A stretch of 64,000 nt of DNA. Origin: an uncultured Candidatus Actinomarina sp. (GTDB taxonomy: Bacteria; Actinomycetota; Acidimicrobiia; Actinomarinales; Actinomarinaceae). Position numbers and translations under genes: made by a program. The stretch is taken from assembly GCA_902526825.1 (NCBI GenBank), contig CABZMN010000001.1:71819-135818 (forward strand), read 5' to 3'. This document shows, in pieces, positions 52,812 to 60,638 of the stretch (positions are counted from its first letter, which is position 1; every line of letters starts with the position of its first letter). The notes beneath the pieces were generated by a model. It had not been told where the DNA came from and made no database searches. It saw only the letters and a program-made list of their open reading frames with translations.

Positions 52812-53219
52812 ATGAACGTAAAAATATTAAATGCAAAAATTGATGAGTTTGTATCAAACACGATGAGTTTTTTAAACAACATCCAAGTTTATCATTGGCA
52901 AACACAGTCTTATTCAGAACATGAAGCATTGGGCGAATACTATGAAACCCTTACTCAATTAAATGATAAGCTTGTCGAGTCATGGCAGGGAAACCAAAAC
53001 ACCAGACTGAGGTTTAGTGAAGGTCCTTACTCAATTGAAAACTATTTTTCAAAAGAAGAAACTAAAAATAAAATTGTTGAGTTTAAAGAAAAGGTAACTA
53101 CAGTTTCAGGATTTGTATCTGAATTAAATGAGACAAATCAGTTTGATGATATTGAAAATATTCTTGAAGAAATATCAGAAGTCAACAGTCAAACTCTTTA
53201 TCTTTTAAGTTTGAGTTAG
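52812..53219 (+). CDS. Small ferritin-like (DUF5856-type) protein
   Basis: A 135-residue all-helical protein. NIQVYHWQTQSYSEHEALGEYYE (about residues 22-44) resembles the first helices of Dps/ferritin-like DUF5856 proteins, which have been seen mostly in phages. A single helical bundle with His and Glu residues could bind metal, but a full ferroxidase site is not obvious. The family call rests on my recognition of the HWQT-SYSEH pattern. It is followed by the DsrE-like gene after 49 bases. Confidence 0.55.
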   Translation: MNVKILNAKIDEFVSNTMSFLNNIQVYHWQTQSYSEHEALGEYYETLTQLNDKLVESWQGNQNTRLRFSEGPYSIENYFSKEETKNKIVEFKEKVTTVSGFVSELNETNQFDDIENILEEISEVNSQTLYLLSLS

Positions 53220-53268
53220 TCCAACATCTGAATATTCTGTATTTAGAAAACAAATTAGAAAAGTACAA

Positions 53269-53634
53269 ATGAAAGTAGCTTATGTTTTAAATACACCTAA
53301 CGCTGCAAATTATAAAGTTGGAGAAATGATACTTCCTCAACTTGAAAGTGATAGTCACGGTGTTGATGTTGTAGGAATTTTCTTTTTTGATGATAATACG
53401 ATGCTTCTTCAAAAAGGAAACCCTAAAGGCGAAAGACTTGCAAAAATTGCTGCAGAAAAAGGCATGCTCTTAATGATGTGTGACCAATGTGCAAATCAAA
53501 GAGGTTTAGCTTCTGAAAACAGCGATGGTGGTTATTCACCTGAAGGTACAGTTGATGGAGTAGCAGTTGGTTGTTTTCCAGATCTTTATAGTGCATTATC
53601 AGGTAATATGCCTGATCAGGTCATTTCACTTTAA
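53269..53634 (+). CDS. DsrE-like sulfur-relay-type protein
   Basis: A 121-residue DsrE/TusD-fold protein. Cys71 and Cys74 form the CDQC motif of the active-site loop, with a third Cys102 in GCFPDLY. The length and the N-terminal VAYVLNTP beta strand match the family. DsrE proteins shuttle sulfur as persulfides. From memory, similar proteins have been named SaoD in genomes with selenium/arsenic metabolism; that label is uncertain. No partner DsrF/H is next to it. Confidence 0.68.
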   Translation: MKVAYVLNTPNAANYKVGEMILPQLESDSHGVDVVGIFFFDDNTMLLQKGNPKGERLAKIAAEKGMLLMMCDQCANQRGLASENSDGGYSPEGTVDGVAVGCFPDLYSALSGNMPDQVISL

Positions 53635-53651
53635 CCTAAGAATTACTTAAG

Positions 53652-53680
53652 ACAAATTACCACTACAAATCGTAATTTGT
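53652..53680. terminator. Hairpin after the DsrE-like gene
   Basis: ACAAATTAC (53652-53660) and GTAATTTGT (53672-53680) form a perfect nine-base stem with an 11-base loop, followed by TTTAGGTTTT. It lies in the 129-base space between two convergent genes, the only convergent pair here with room for a terminator. Low GC makes it a weak intrinsic terminator. Confidence 0.4.
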
Positions 53681-53763
53681 TTAGGTTTTCGATTATTGAA
53701 AATAAACAATTTTTTCACTCACTGAATTTAAAGGATGAAAGAATTAATAGATTTTTGTTGTGA

Positions 53764-54612
53764 TTAAGCTTGTAGCCAGTCTTCAGGATTATCATCAACA
53801 AAAAAATCTGAAACTAAAGTTGCGTCTGGATCTACTGCATATTGATCAAAATCTGTGATACCTTCTTCTTCAAGAACATCTTGGTCTAAAAAGAAATTTC
53901 CGGTGCATGATGATGAATCTCTCTTTAAGACGGCGTATGCAGCATCAGCATATATAGAGGGTTTTCTTGATCCTTTGACAAGTTCTGCCCCAATTACATT
54001 CCTTACAGCAGCTGTATCTAATGAAGTTCTTGGCCATAGACAATTTGATGCGATTCCAAATTTACCAAGTTCTTCTGCTAATCCATGAGCTATCAATGTC
54101 ATACCGTATTTTGCAGTTGTGTAAGCTAATGTCATTCCAAACCATTTTCTATCGAAGTTCAAAGGCGGGGAAAGTGTAAGGATGTGTGGGTTTTTTCCAT
54201 TTTTTAAATGAGGAATTGTTTTTTGACTTAACAAGAATGTCCCTCTTACATTAATTCCATGCATTAAGTCATATCTTTTCATTGGAGTATTTACTGTATC
54301 AGTGAGATGAATGGCACTTGCATTATTTACACAAATATCTATTCCACCAAACTTTTTAACAGCTTCATTGACGGCGCTTTCTACTTGTTCTTCAAATCTT
54401 ATATCACAAACGATAGGCAAAGCATTCCCACCAACTGATTCAATCTCTTCTGCGGCTGTATAAATTGTTCCAGGAAGCGTAGGATGAGGCTCGGTTGTTT
54501 TTGCGAGTATAGCAATGTTTGCTCCATCTTTACCAAGTGCTTTTGCTATTTCAAGGCCAACACCTCTTGACCCTCCACTCATAATTATTGTTTTATCTTT
54601 AAAAAATGACAT
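53764..54612 (-). CDS. Short-chain dehydrogenase/reductase (HSDL2-like)
   Basis: A 282-residue SDR. It has the nucleotide-binding SGGSRGVGLEI (about 13-23), NNAS (about 91-94) and the catalytic YTTAK, with the usual Ser in LTLSPPLN. The PLNFDRKWFG segment and the C-terminal extension with FFLDQDVLEEEGITDFDQY resemble the N-terminal SDR domain of HSDL2, a peroxisomal lipid-linked enzyme. A fatty-acid or sterol-type substrate is therefore plausible, in keeping with the adjacent glyoxylate-shunt genes. Substrate not proven. Confidence 0.8.
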   Translation of the reverse strand: MSFFKDKTIIMSGGSRGVGLEIAKALGKDGANIAILAKTTEPHPTLPGTIYTAAEEIESVGGNALPIVCDIRFEEQVESAVNEAVKKFGGIDICVNNASAIHLTDTVNTPMKRYDLMHGINVRGTFLLSQKTIPHLKNGKNPHILTLSPPLNFDRKWFGMTLAYTTAKYGMTLIAHGLAEELGKFGIASNCLWPRTSLDTAAVRNVIGAELVKGSRKPSIYADAAYAVLKRDSSSCTGNFFLDQDVLEEEGITDFDQYAVDPDATLVSDFFVDDNPEDWLQA

Positions 54613-54615
54613 AAT

Positions 54616-56187
54616 CTAATCTATTAAATTATAAGCTGATAAAGTCAAAAATTCTTCGAAATTCTCATCAAAAATAAGATCACTAAACACCTCTACTGCT
54701 TCATTTAGCATTTCTGAATTTTCCTGAATTTCTTTTATTTTATTTACTTCGTCATTAATTAATTCACTTATAAAACCTTTATTAATCATATTATCTGATT
54801 CAGTCACTGCTTTATTATTTAGCCATTGCCATAATTGTGATCTTGAAATCTCAGCTGTAGCAGCATCCTCCATGAGATTAAATAATGCAGCTGCTCCTTG
54901 TCCTAGAAGCCATGATTGGATATACAAGATGCCTACACGTATGTTTGTTCTTATCCCTTCTTCGGTAATTGTTGAATTGGGAATGTTAAAATCTTGGAGC
55001 ATCTCTTCAGATATAATTGGTTCGTTAGGTACATAGTCAATTTGGTTTTCTTTTGTACCTAAGGAACTTTGGAACACATCTTTACATACTTTTACTAAAT
55101 CTGGATGAGCTACCCAAGAACCATCAAACCCCATAGAAACTTCTCGCTCTTTATCTTTCTTAACATTTTCTAATGCTTTCTCAGTAACATCTATATCTCT
55201 TCTATTTGGAATAAATGCAGACATACCTCCTATTGCATGAGCTCCTCTTTTGTGACAACTTTGTACGAGCAGTTCAGTATATGCTTTCATAAATGGAACA
55301 GTCATGGTAATTTGTGATCTATCTGGAAAATTGATTTCTTCTAGGTCCCTATGTTTTTTTATTGCACTAAAAATATAATCCCATCTGCCTGCATTCATAC
55401 CAAGAGAGTGCTCTTTTAAAGAATAAAGCATCTCTTCAATTTCAAATGAAGCAGAAATTGTTTCAAGGAGAACAGTAGCTCTAATTGTTCCTCTGGGTAA
55501 ATCTAATTCATCTTCAGAAAAAGAAAATATGTCATCCCAGAGTTGTGATTCTTTGCTATTTTCAAGCTTTGGTATATAGAAATAGGTACCAATGCCGTTA
55601 TCTAATCTTAATTTTGCATTATGAAATGTATATAGAGCAAAATCTAAAAATGCTCCTGAAATTGGTAACTCATTTATCAATACATTTTTCTCATCAAGGT
55701 GTAAACCTCTTGGCCTTACAAAAAGGCTTGTATTACTTTCTGAATCTAGGGTGTATGTTTTTTTGTTTTTTGGATCAACAAATTCAAGTTTCTTCAAATT
55801 TGCATCAAGTAAATTTATTTGACCATTCATTATGTTGCTCCAGGTAGGTGAAGTTGAATCTTCAAAATCTGCCATGAATACATCGGCACCAGAATTTAAG
55901 GCATTTATTATCATTTTTCTATCAACTGGACCAGTAATTTCAACGTTCCTATTTGCTACATCTTTTGGAGGTGGAGTAACTTTCCAGTCACCCTCTCTTA
56001 TTTTTTTATCTTTTGGAAAAGAGAGTTTAGTACCTGATGAAATTGCATTTTGTATTTTTTTTCTATTCTCTAAAATTTCTTGACGACTGATTTCAAAATT
56101 TGAGCAAATTTTTTCTAAAAAATTTATTGCATCATTAGATAATACTGATTGGTAATCATTTTTTTTATTTGATTGGATTTCAATCAT
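54616..56187 (-). CDS. aceB: Malate synthase A
   Basis: A 523-residue malate synthase of the A type, converting glyoxylate plus acetyl-CoA to malate. Visible are GPVDRKMIINALNSGADVFMADFEDSTSP (active-site metal and general-base regions), PRGLHLDEKN, TIRATVLLETI and GRWDYIFSAIKKH, and the late signature with MGFDGSWVAHPDLV. The ATG overlaps the isocitrate lyase stop by one base, a classic glyoxylate shunt pair. Length typical of the AceB form rather than the 700-residue GlcB. Confidence 0.94.
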   Translation of the reverse strand: MIEIQSNKKNDYQSVLSNDAINFLEKICSNFEISRQEILENRKKIQNAISSGTKLSFPKDKKIREGDWKVTPPPKDVANRNVEITGPVDRKMIINALNSGADVFMADFEDSTSPTWSNIMNGQINLLDANLKKLEFVDPKNKKTYTLDSESNTSLFVRPRGLHLDEKNVLINELPISGAFLDFALYTFHNAKLRLDNGIGTYFYIPKLENSKESQLWDDIFSFSEDELDLPRGTIRATVLLETISASFEIEEMLYSLKEHSLGMNAGRWDYIFSAIKKHRDLEEINFPDRSQITMTVPFMKAYTELLVQSCHKRGAHAIGGMSAFIPNRRDIDVTEKALENVKKDKEREVSMGFDGSWVAHPDLVKVCKDVFQSSLGTKENQIDYVPNEPIISEEMLQDFNIPNSTITEEGIRTNIRVGILYIQSWLLGQGAAALFNLMEDAATAEISRSQLWQWLNNKAVTESDNMINKGFISELINDEVNKIKEIQENSEMLNEAVEVFSDLIFDENFEEFLTLSAYNLID

Positions 56188-57473
56188 TAAAACTGTTCTT
56201 CTTCGGTAGAACCTTCTAGTGCTAGTGTGGAGGCATCGCCACCTGAAATTATTGTTGATACTTTGTCAAAGTAACCGGCTCCAACTTCTCTCTGATGCTT
56301 AACAGAGGTAAACCCTTTTTCTTCAAGTGAAAACTCTTTTTCTTGAAGTTCGACATAAGATGACATATTTCCACCCTTATAGTTTGTAGCTAATTCAAAC
56401 ATTGAAGTATTGAGGGTATGAAAACCTGCCAATGTTATGAATTGAAATTTATATCCAAATGAATTTAGCTGTTCTTGGAATGTTTCAATTTCCTTTTCAT
56501 TTAGTGAAGCTTTCCAATTAAATGATGGAGAACAATTATAAGCCATAAGCTTATTTGGATATTTTTCACGGACAGCTTCTGCAAAATCTTTTGCAAAGCC
56601 TAGATCTGGTTTAGATGTTTCACACCAAACTAAGTCTGAATAAGGAGCATAAGATAATGCTCTTGAAATAGCTGCTTCAGGTCCGTTATTTACTCTGTAA
56701 AATCCTTCAGCGGTTCTCTCTCCAGTTACAAACTTTGAATCAATTTCATCGATATCACTGGTAAGTAAATTTGCACCCAGAGCGTCAGTTCTTGCAATTA
56801 TAACAAGTGGAACTCCAAGTGTATCAGCTGCAAGCCTTGCAGAGGTTAATGTTCGGATATGTTGGCTTGTCGGAACAAGAACTTTTCCTCCCATATGGCC
56901 ACATTTTTTTTCAGCAGCAAGTTGATCTTCAAAATGAACTGCAGCAACTCCAGCCTCTATGAATTTTTTCGTAAGTTCAAAAACATTCAATGCTCCTCCA
57001 AATCCTGCTTCTCCGTCAGCAACAATTGGAATAATATAGTTTGTCGACTCAACTCCATCGGTTTTATCTACCTGCTCAGCTCTTAAAAGTGCATTATTTA
57101 TTTTTTTTGCAAGGTTAGGCGCACTGTTACTTGGGTATAGAGATTGGTCAGGATATGTCGTATCTCCAAGGTTTGAGTCTGCAGCTACCTGCCAACCACT
57201 TAAATAAATAGCCTCAAGGCCAGCCTTCGCCATTTGTACTGCCTGGTTACCTGACAAAGCACCTAAGGCTGAAATCCATTCTTTTTCTCGATTTAGTAAG
57301 TTCCACAAGTTTGAAGAGCCATTTTGTGAAAGAGAATACTCTATATGTATTGAGTTTCTTAAAGAAACAACATCTTCTGCTGAATAGTTTCTTTCAGTAT
57401 CTTTCCATCTAGGGTTAGATTCCCATTCTTTAGCCAATAAAGCGGCATCTAAGTGATCTTTATTCTCCATCAT
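56187..57473 (-). CDS. aceA: Isocitrate lyase
   Basis: A 428-residue isocitrate lyase, splitting isocitrate to glyoxylate and succinate. The catalytic Cys lies in KKCGHMGGK (about 188-196). GYPL-type substrate loops are visible as [10 protein letters not shown]-like [11 protein letters not shown], and [15 protein letters not shown] and [13 protein letters not shown] are conserved. It is coupled to malate synthase. It lets the cell grow on acetyl-CoA from fatty acids. Its 5' end overlaps the 74-residue small gene by 14 bases, and a structured leader precedes that gene. Confidence 0.95.
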   Translation of the reverse strand: MMENKDHLDAALLAKEWESNPRWKDTERNYSAEDVVSLRNSIHIEYSLSQNGSSNLWNLLNREKEWISALGALSGNQAVQMAKAGLEAIYLSGWQVAADSNLGDTTYPDQSLYPSNSAPNLAKKINNALLRAEQVDKTDGVESTNYIIPIVADGEAGFGGALNVFELTKKFIEAGVAAVHFEDQLAAEKKCGHMGGKVLVPTSQHIRTLTSARLAADTLGVPLVIIARTDALGANLLTSDIDEIDSKFVTGERTAEGFYRVNNGPEAAISRALSYAPYSDLVWCETSKPDLGFAKDFAEAVREKYPNKLMAYNCSPSFNWKASLNEKEIETFQEQLNSFGYKFQFITLAGFHTLNTSMFELATNYKGGNMSSYVELQEKEFSLEEKGFTSVKHQREVGAGYFDKVSTIISGGDASTLALEGSTEEEQF

Positions 57474-57684
57474 AAAAACTTTCGTAAATGTCGTCTTTTG
57501 TTTGTTTTAATTTTTTTGCAACATTTCGATAAGTTCGTATAAATCCAATTTTTTTCAAAAAGTTGTAAGGAGCTCTGAAGATTTTATCTTCAAAAGAAAG
57601 AAAATTATTCACGAATTTAGATGATTTTTTTTCATCATCTTTTTCATAATATTCTTCATCATAAAACGTGTTTTCGTCAATCAT
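57460..57684 (-). CDS. Hypothetical protein, 74 residues, upstream of isocitrate lyase
   Basis: I do not recognise it. It has a very acidic, tyrosine-rich N terminus ([18 protein letters not shown]), then a more hydrophobic central stretch and a basic helix ([12 protein letters not shown]). No membrane segment or catalytic motif is visible. The start ATG follows a GAAAGGA ribosome binding site and lies just 12 bases after the terminator T-tract of the structured leader, so its expression is set directly by that leader. It overlaps aceA by 14 bases and is probably the first gene of the operon. Confidence 0.6.
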   Translation of the reverse strand: MIDENTFYDEEYYEKDDEKKSSKFVNNFLSFEDKIFRAPYNFLKKIGFIRTYRNVAKKLKQTKDDIYESFYDGE

Positions 57685-57696
57685 TTTTTTCCTTTC

Positions 57697-57722
57697 AAAA
57701 AAAATCCGGGCAATCTGCCCGG
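57697..57722 (-). terminator. Intrinsic terminator in the leader of the glyoxylate-shunt operon
   Basis: On the minus strand CCGGGCA-GAT-TGCCCGG (7-bp stem, 3-base loop) is followed by A and then eight T. It ends immediately before the ribosome binding site of the first gene, the position of a riboswitch or attenuator expression platform rather than of an end-of-gene terminator. Confidence 0.85.
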
Positions 57723-57785
57723 TCTATCAAACGCATGCGACAGGGCTATCTATATGTAGATCACCACCACTTTTGCCGCATTTAA
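57697..57785 (-). ncRNA. Structured leader RNA, candidate riboswitch or attenuator
   Basis: Read on the minus strand, GCGGCA (57779-57774) pairs with TGTCGC (57742-57737), enclosing a region with an inner hairpin ATCTA-CATA-TAGAT (57761-57748). The terminator at 57722-57697 follows. This stretch is visibly richer in GC than its surroundings. A GCCC at 57746-57743 could pair with GGGC of the terminator's 5' arm as an antiterminator. I match it to no known RNA family. It could also be a stand-alone small RNA with its own terminator. Boundaries are approximate. Confidence 0.5.
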
Positions 57786-57844
57786 TTTAAACATGAGAAT
57801 AATATAGCAGTCCTTTTGCAATAATGTATTACATTTTTGTTAAA

Positions 57845-58963
57845 TTAATTTTGGCTAGCTGCCACACTAGCAATTATTACAGTTAGTGTAATAACACCTG
57901 CTGCAGCGATAAGCACCTCGTTTCTAGTAATTTTAATTTTTGGTGCAGAACTCATTACAGAAGCAAACAATAAAATTGCTGCAGATATTATTAGTGCAAA
58001 TAAGGGTGCATAATCGTGAAAATTAATAAAAACTTGAGAAATTAATACTGATATTACACCGCCAAATAAAATTGCCCCTAATGGAATTACAATAGATCCA
58101 GTTACTCTATTTCTAATTACATTTGCCTCTTTCAGCTCATATATGTCTAAACCTTTAGGTATACCAAGGACCATCACGATTGAAGCAATTATTGCTTGAG
58201 AGATAGTTGAAAACAATACAATCCTCCAAAAAGATCCAATTACTGGAATTAGATAAGTCGTAACATCGTCTTCAAGTATTGCTTCTATAGTTACCCCGAT
58301 ATTTGAAGTTATTACAAATCCAATTGAAGAACCAAATATTAAACCAAGGCCAACTCCAAGAAATAACGACTCCCTATCGTTTGTAAGAATTCCAAAACCC
58401 TCATAATTTTTTTCGAGAATTTTTTTTAAGTTTATTGAACTTATTACAGCAAAGAAAGTTGTAGTTAGAGCAATATTCAAAATGTACTGAGTAGGGGTAT
58501 AGTTTGCAATTAAATTTAGAGTTTCAGACTCTAGAATTAGACCTTCATAAAGATATGAACTTACGATAAATGCCTGAATAAATCCAGCAACGATTCCAAA
58601 AACTGTTCCATACTGTAAAGCTCTAAAAATTTTCATTGAGAGTTGAGCTGGTGGAGGAATATCTTCATTAACATAACTAAGTACCGTTTCTACTGGAGCC
58701 TCTTCTACAACCGTTTCTACTGGAGCCTCTTTTTCAACCGTTTCTACTGGAGCCTCTTCTACAACTGTTTCTACTGGAGCCTCTTCTACAACTGTTTCTA
58801 CTGGAGCAGAACTCACTGCTGGAGCTTCTCCGCTGGACCAACTTGCGAGAATTGCGTTAACATCAACTCCATTAGCTTCCGCTCTAGCTTGTGCTGAACG
58901 AGAAACTAATTCTTGAGGTACACCTGTATCTGTACTTATTTGTTCTACTAATTTTTCGTCCAT
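57845..58963 (-). CDS. Membrane protein with N-terminal helical domain and 9-residue repeats
   Basis: A 372-residue protein in three parts. Residues 1-48 form a small helical domain with VPQELVSRSAQARAEA. Residues about 53-95 are five tandem copies of a nine-residue unit (APVETVVEE and variants), an acidic stalk. The rest holds about seven or eight membrane helices. It lies 16 bases downstream of ctaG, so it is the last gene of the caa3 operon. The N-terminal domain pattern is shared, from memory, with other actinobacterial membrane proteins. No function is assigned. Confidence 0.65.
   Translation of the reverse strand: MDEKLVEQISTDTGVPQELVSRSAQARAEANGVDVNAILASWSSGEAPAVSSAPVETVVEEAPVETVVEEAPVETVEKEAPVETVVEEAPVETVLSYVNEDIPPPAQLSMKIFRALQYGTVFGIVAGFIQAFIVSSYLYEGLILESETLNLIANYTPTQYILNIALTTTFFAVISSINLKKILEKNYEGFGILTNDRESLFLGVGLGLIFGSSIGFVITSNIGVTIEAILEDDVTTYLIPVIGSFWRIVLFSTISQAIIASIVMVLGIPKGLDIYELKEANVIRNRVTGSIVIPLGAILFGGVISVLISQVFINFHDYAPLFALIISAAILLFASVMSSAPKIKITRNEVLIAAAGVITLTVIIASVAASQN
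58684..58808. repeat. Tandem 27-base repeat, about 4.6 copies
   Basis: A 27-base unit (CCGTTTCTACTGGAGCCTCT, then TCTACAA, on the plus strand) begins at 58684, 58711, 58738, 58765 and 58792, with a few substitutions. It encodes the APVETVVEE repeats of the membrane protein. The high DNA identity suggests recent expansion and likely length variation between strains. Confidence 0.85.
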
Positions 58964-58979
58964 AGGATTTATTTAAATT

Positions 58980-59756
58980 TTAGTCTGATGAGACATTTCT
59001 AACCACGTCATCAAAGGTTTTTTCTGTTTTGTACCATCTCATCCAAATTGTTAATATTGATACCCAAAGAATTATTCCTCCACCTAATTTCAAAATTAAT
59101 CCACCAAGAACCTGATCATTCAAAGTAGAAATATTAAATATGTTATCAATACCAACATATGCTGAATATAGAGGTTCGGTACCAAATGCTAAGAAACTTG
59201 CAGGCACTGTCGGTAATAATGATTGTAAAAACAGGTATCCTATGCTTGCAGCCGAACTTAACCTTTTTACTTCATCGCTGAAACCAATAACCGGGACCCA
59301 CATGTTAAGTGATACAAGCAACATTATTGAATGTACAAAAAAATGAAATATATGATTAGTGACCATCAAGTTAACAACTGTACTCCAATGCATTCCTACC
59401 ATTACAAAATTAAATAAAAAGAAAGCAACCACAGGTTTACTAGTGATGTTAAGTAGATTTATAAAAGGTTTTATTGATATTATTTTTTTCTGTGAACTGT
59501 GTAGACCAAGAAGAAGCAATGGGGGAGAAACAAGTGCAAGTACAAGATGCTCAACAGAGTGAACTGAAAATAAATACTTTTCTCCAATATCATGTATTGG
59601 CCAGTCTGTAAAGAGCCAGAGAATAAACAAGCCAGAATACCAAAATTTTCTTTTTGGTTTTTTTAATTCATTGTTATCTGTTGTGTACTCAAAAAATATA
59701 ATAAGGGTGATTATTAGTGCCCATACGTCAAAATGAGGATGCCATTCAAGATTCAT
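58980..59756 (-). CDS. ctaG: Cytochrome oxidase assembly protein CtaG (caa3-type)
   Basis: A 258-residue polytopic protein with about seven helices, of the caa3_CtaG family. LFTDWPIHDIGEKYLFSVHSVEHLVL and PPLLLLGLHSSQ contain the conserved histidines, and HFFVHSIMLLVSLNMWVPVIG follows. It helps insert copper into the CuB site. It follows ctaF closely on the same strand. An independent copper-export operon lies at 13.8-16.0 kb. Confidence 0.85.
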   Translation of the reverse strand: MNLEWHPHFDVWALIITLIIFFEYTTDNNELKKPKRKFWYSGLFILWLFTDWPIHDIGEKYLFSVHSVEHLVLALVSPPLLLLGLHSSQKKIISIKPFINLLNITSKPVVAFFLFNFVMVGMHWSTVVNLMVTNHIFHFFVHSIMLLVSLNMWVPVIGFSDEVKRLSSAASIGYLFLQSLLPTVPASFLAFGTEPLYSAYVGIDNIFNISTLNDQVLGGLILKLGGGIILWVSILTIWMRWYKTEKTFDDVVRNVSSD

Positions 59757-59757
59757 A

Positions 59758-60057
59758 TTAAAAGAAATTACCTACAGCTCTCTCAATCATTACAATTGCG
59801 AATAATATTAGAGCGAGAATCATTCCACCTGCAAAAAATTTATTTACCAAACTATTTTCGTATCTTAAATGCATAAACCAGCCGACAACTATAACAAACT
59901 TACCAATAGCCAAAATAATTAACAGGGGAGGAGCTAATGCACCGACAATATCTTCTGTGTAATAAAGTGCAACTTCTATTGCAGTAAGGATTGCCAAAAC
60001 AATTGCAATTTGAACATATTTAGTTGGGCTAGGGTGTTCTTTGTGAGTTTCTGACAT
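59758..60057 (-). CDS. ctaF: Cytochrome c oxidase subunit IV
   Basis: A 99-residue protein with three membrane helices, of the prokaryotic cytochrome c oxidase subunit IV family: YVQIAIVLAILTAIEVALYY, PPLLIILAIGKFVIVVGWFMHLRYE and a last hydrophobic helix. The conserved HLRYEN after the second helix supports the call. It overlaps the ctaE stop by one base and precedes ctaG by one base, so it is part of the tightly coupled operon. Confidence 0.85.
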   Translation of the reverse strand: MSETHKEHPSPTKYVQIAIVLAILTAIEVALYYTEDIVGALAPPLLIILAIGKFVIVVGWFMHLRYENSLVNKFFAGGMILALILFAIVMIERAVGNFF

Positions 60058-60638
60058 CAGATTAAATAGACTACTGTAAACAACACAATCCAGACAATAT
60101 CAACAAAGTGCCAATAAAGCGCAATGAATTCTAAATTCATCCCATCATTGAGTGACAAACCTTTTTGTCTTTGTCCTATACCCCACAAAGCTAACAATAA
60201 AACAACACCAATAAATACGTGAAGACCATGAAAGCCAGTTAGTACATAAAAAGTAGAGCTAAATATGTTGGTAGATAATTCAAATCCTTTGTGATAAAAC
60301 TCTGTAAATTCGTAGATTTGTCCTGCCAAAAATACAGCCCCAAGCATTGCTGTTGCAAGTAACCAAACCCTAGTTTTTTCTTGATCATCAGTCTCGAGTG
60401 CATTGTGAGCAAGAACCATTGTTAATGAGCTCATTAGTAAAACGAAAGAGCTAACAGATGTAAAGGGTATATCATAAACGTCAGTAAGTTTGATACCAGG
60501 AAAATCTCTTCCTTTAAAAATTAGAAAAGTTGTTATTAATGTTCCAAAAAATAAGATTTCGGTTGATAAAAATATCCAGAAACCAAGTTTTCTAGTCTCA
60601 ACACCCGTGGGTTCATGAGGATAAGCGTGGGCATCACT
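60057..60638 (-). CDS. ctaE: Cytochrome c oxidase subunit III
   Basis: About 193 residues from the ATG at 60638, overlapping the ctaD stop (ATGAGTGA); the open frame extends to 60689 with non-family residues. Five hydrophobic helices; TRKLGFWIFLSTEILFFG, the FHGLHVFIG block and the final YWHFVDIVWIVLFTVVYL are subunit III signatures. It stabilises the oxidase core and lipid pocket. Confidence 0.9.
   Translation of the reverse strand, partial: SDAHAYPHEPTGVETRKLGFWIFLSTEILFFGTLITTFLIFKGRDFPGIKLTDVYDIPFTSVSSFVLLMSSLTMVLAHNALETDDQEKTRVWLLATAMLGAVFLAGQIYEFTEFYHKGFELSTNIFSSTFYVLTGFHGLHVFIGVVLLLALWGIGQRQKGLSLNDGMNLEFIALYWHFVDIVWIVLFTVVYLI

Noticed and set aside
57697-57785. tRNA-Sec (selC), prompted by size and the need for Sec decoding
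   Set aside because: No cloverleaf, TTC loop or TCA anticodon can be placed on either strand; the structure is a leader with a terminator.
58684-58808. Possible CRISPR-like array
   Set aside because: The 27-base units are directly adjacent with no spacers and encode in-frame protein repeats.
58643-58897. Plus-strand open frame with Tyr/Trp/Phe repeats
   Set aside because: It is the antisense shadow of the tandem repeat in the minus-strand membrane protein; no ribosome binding site or family.
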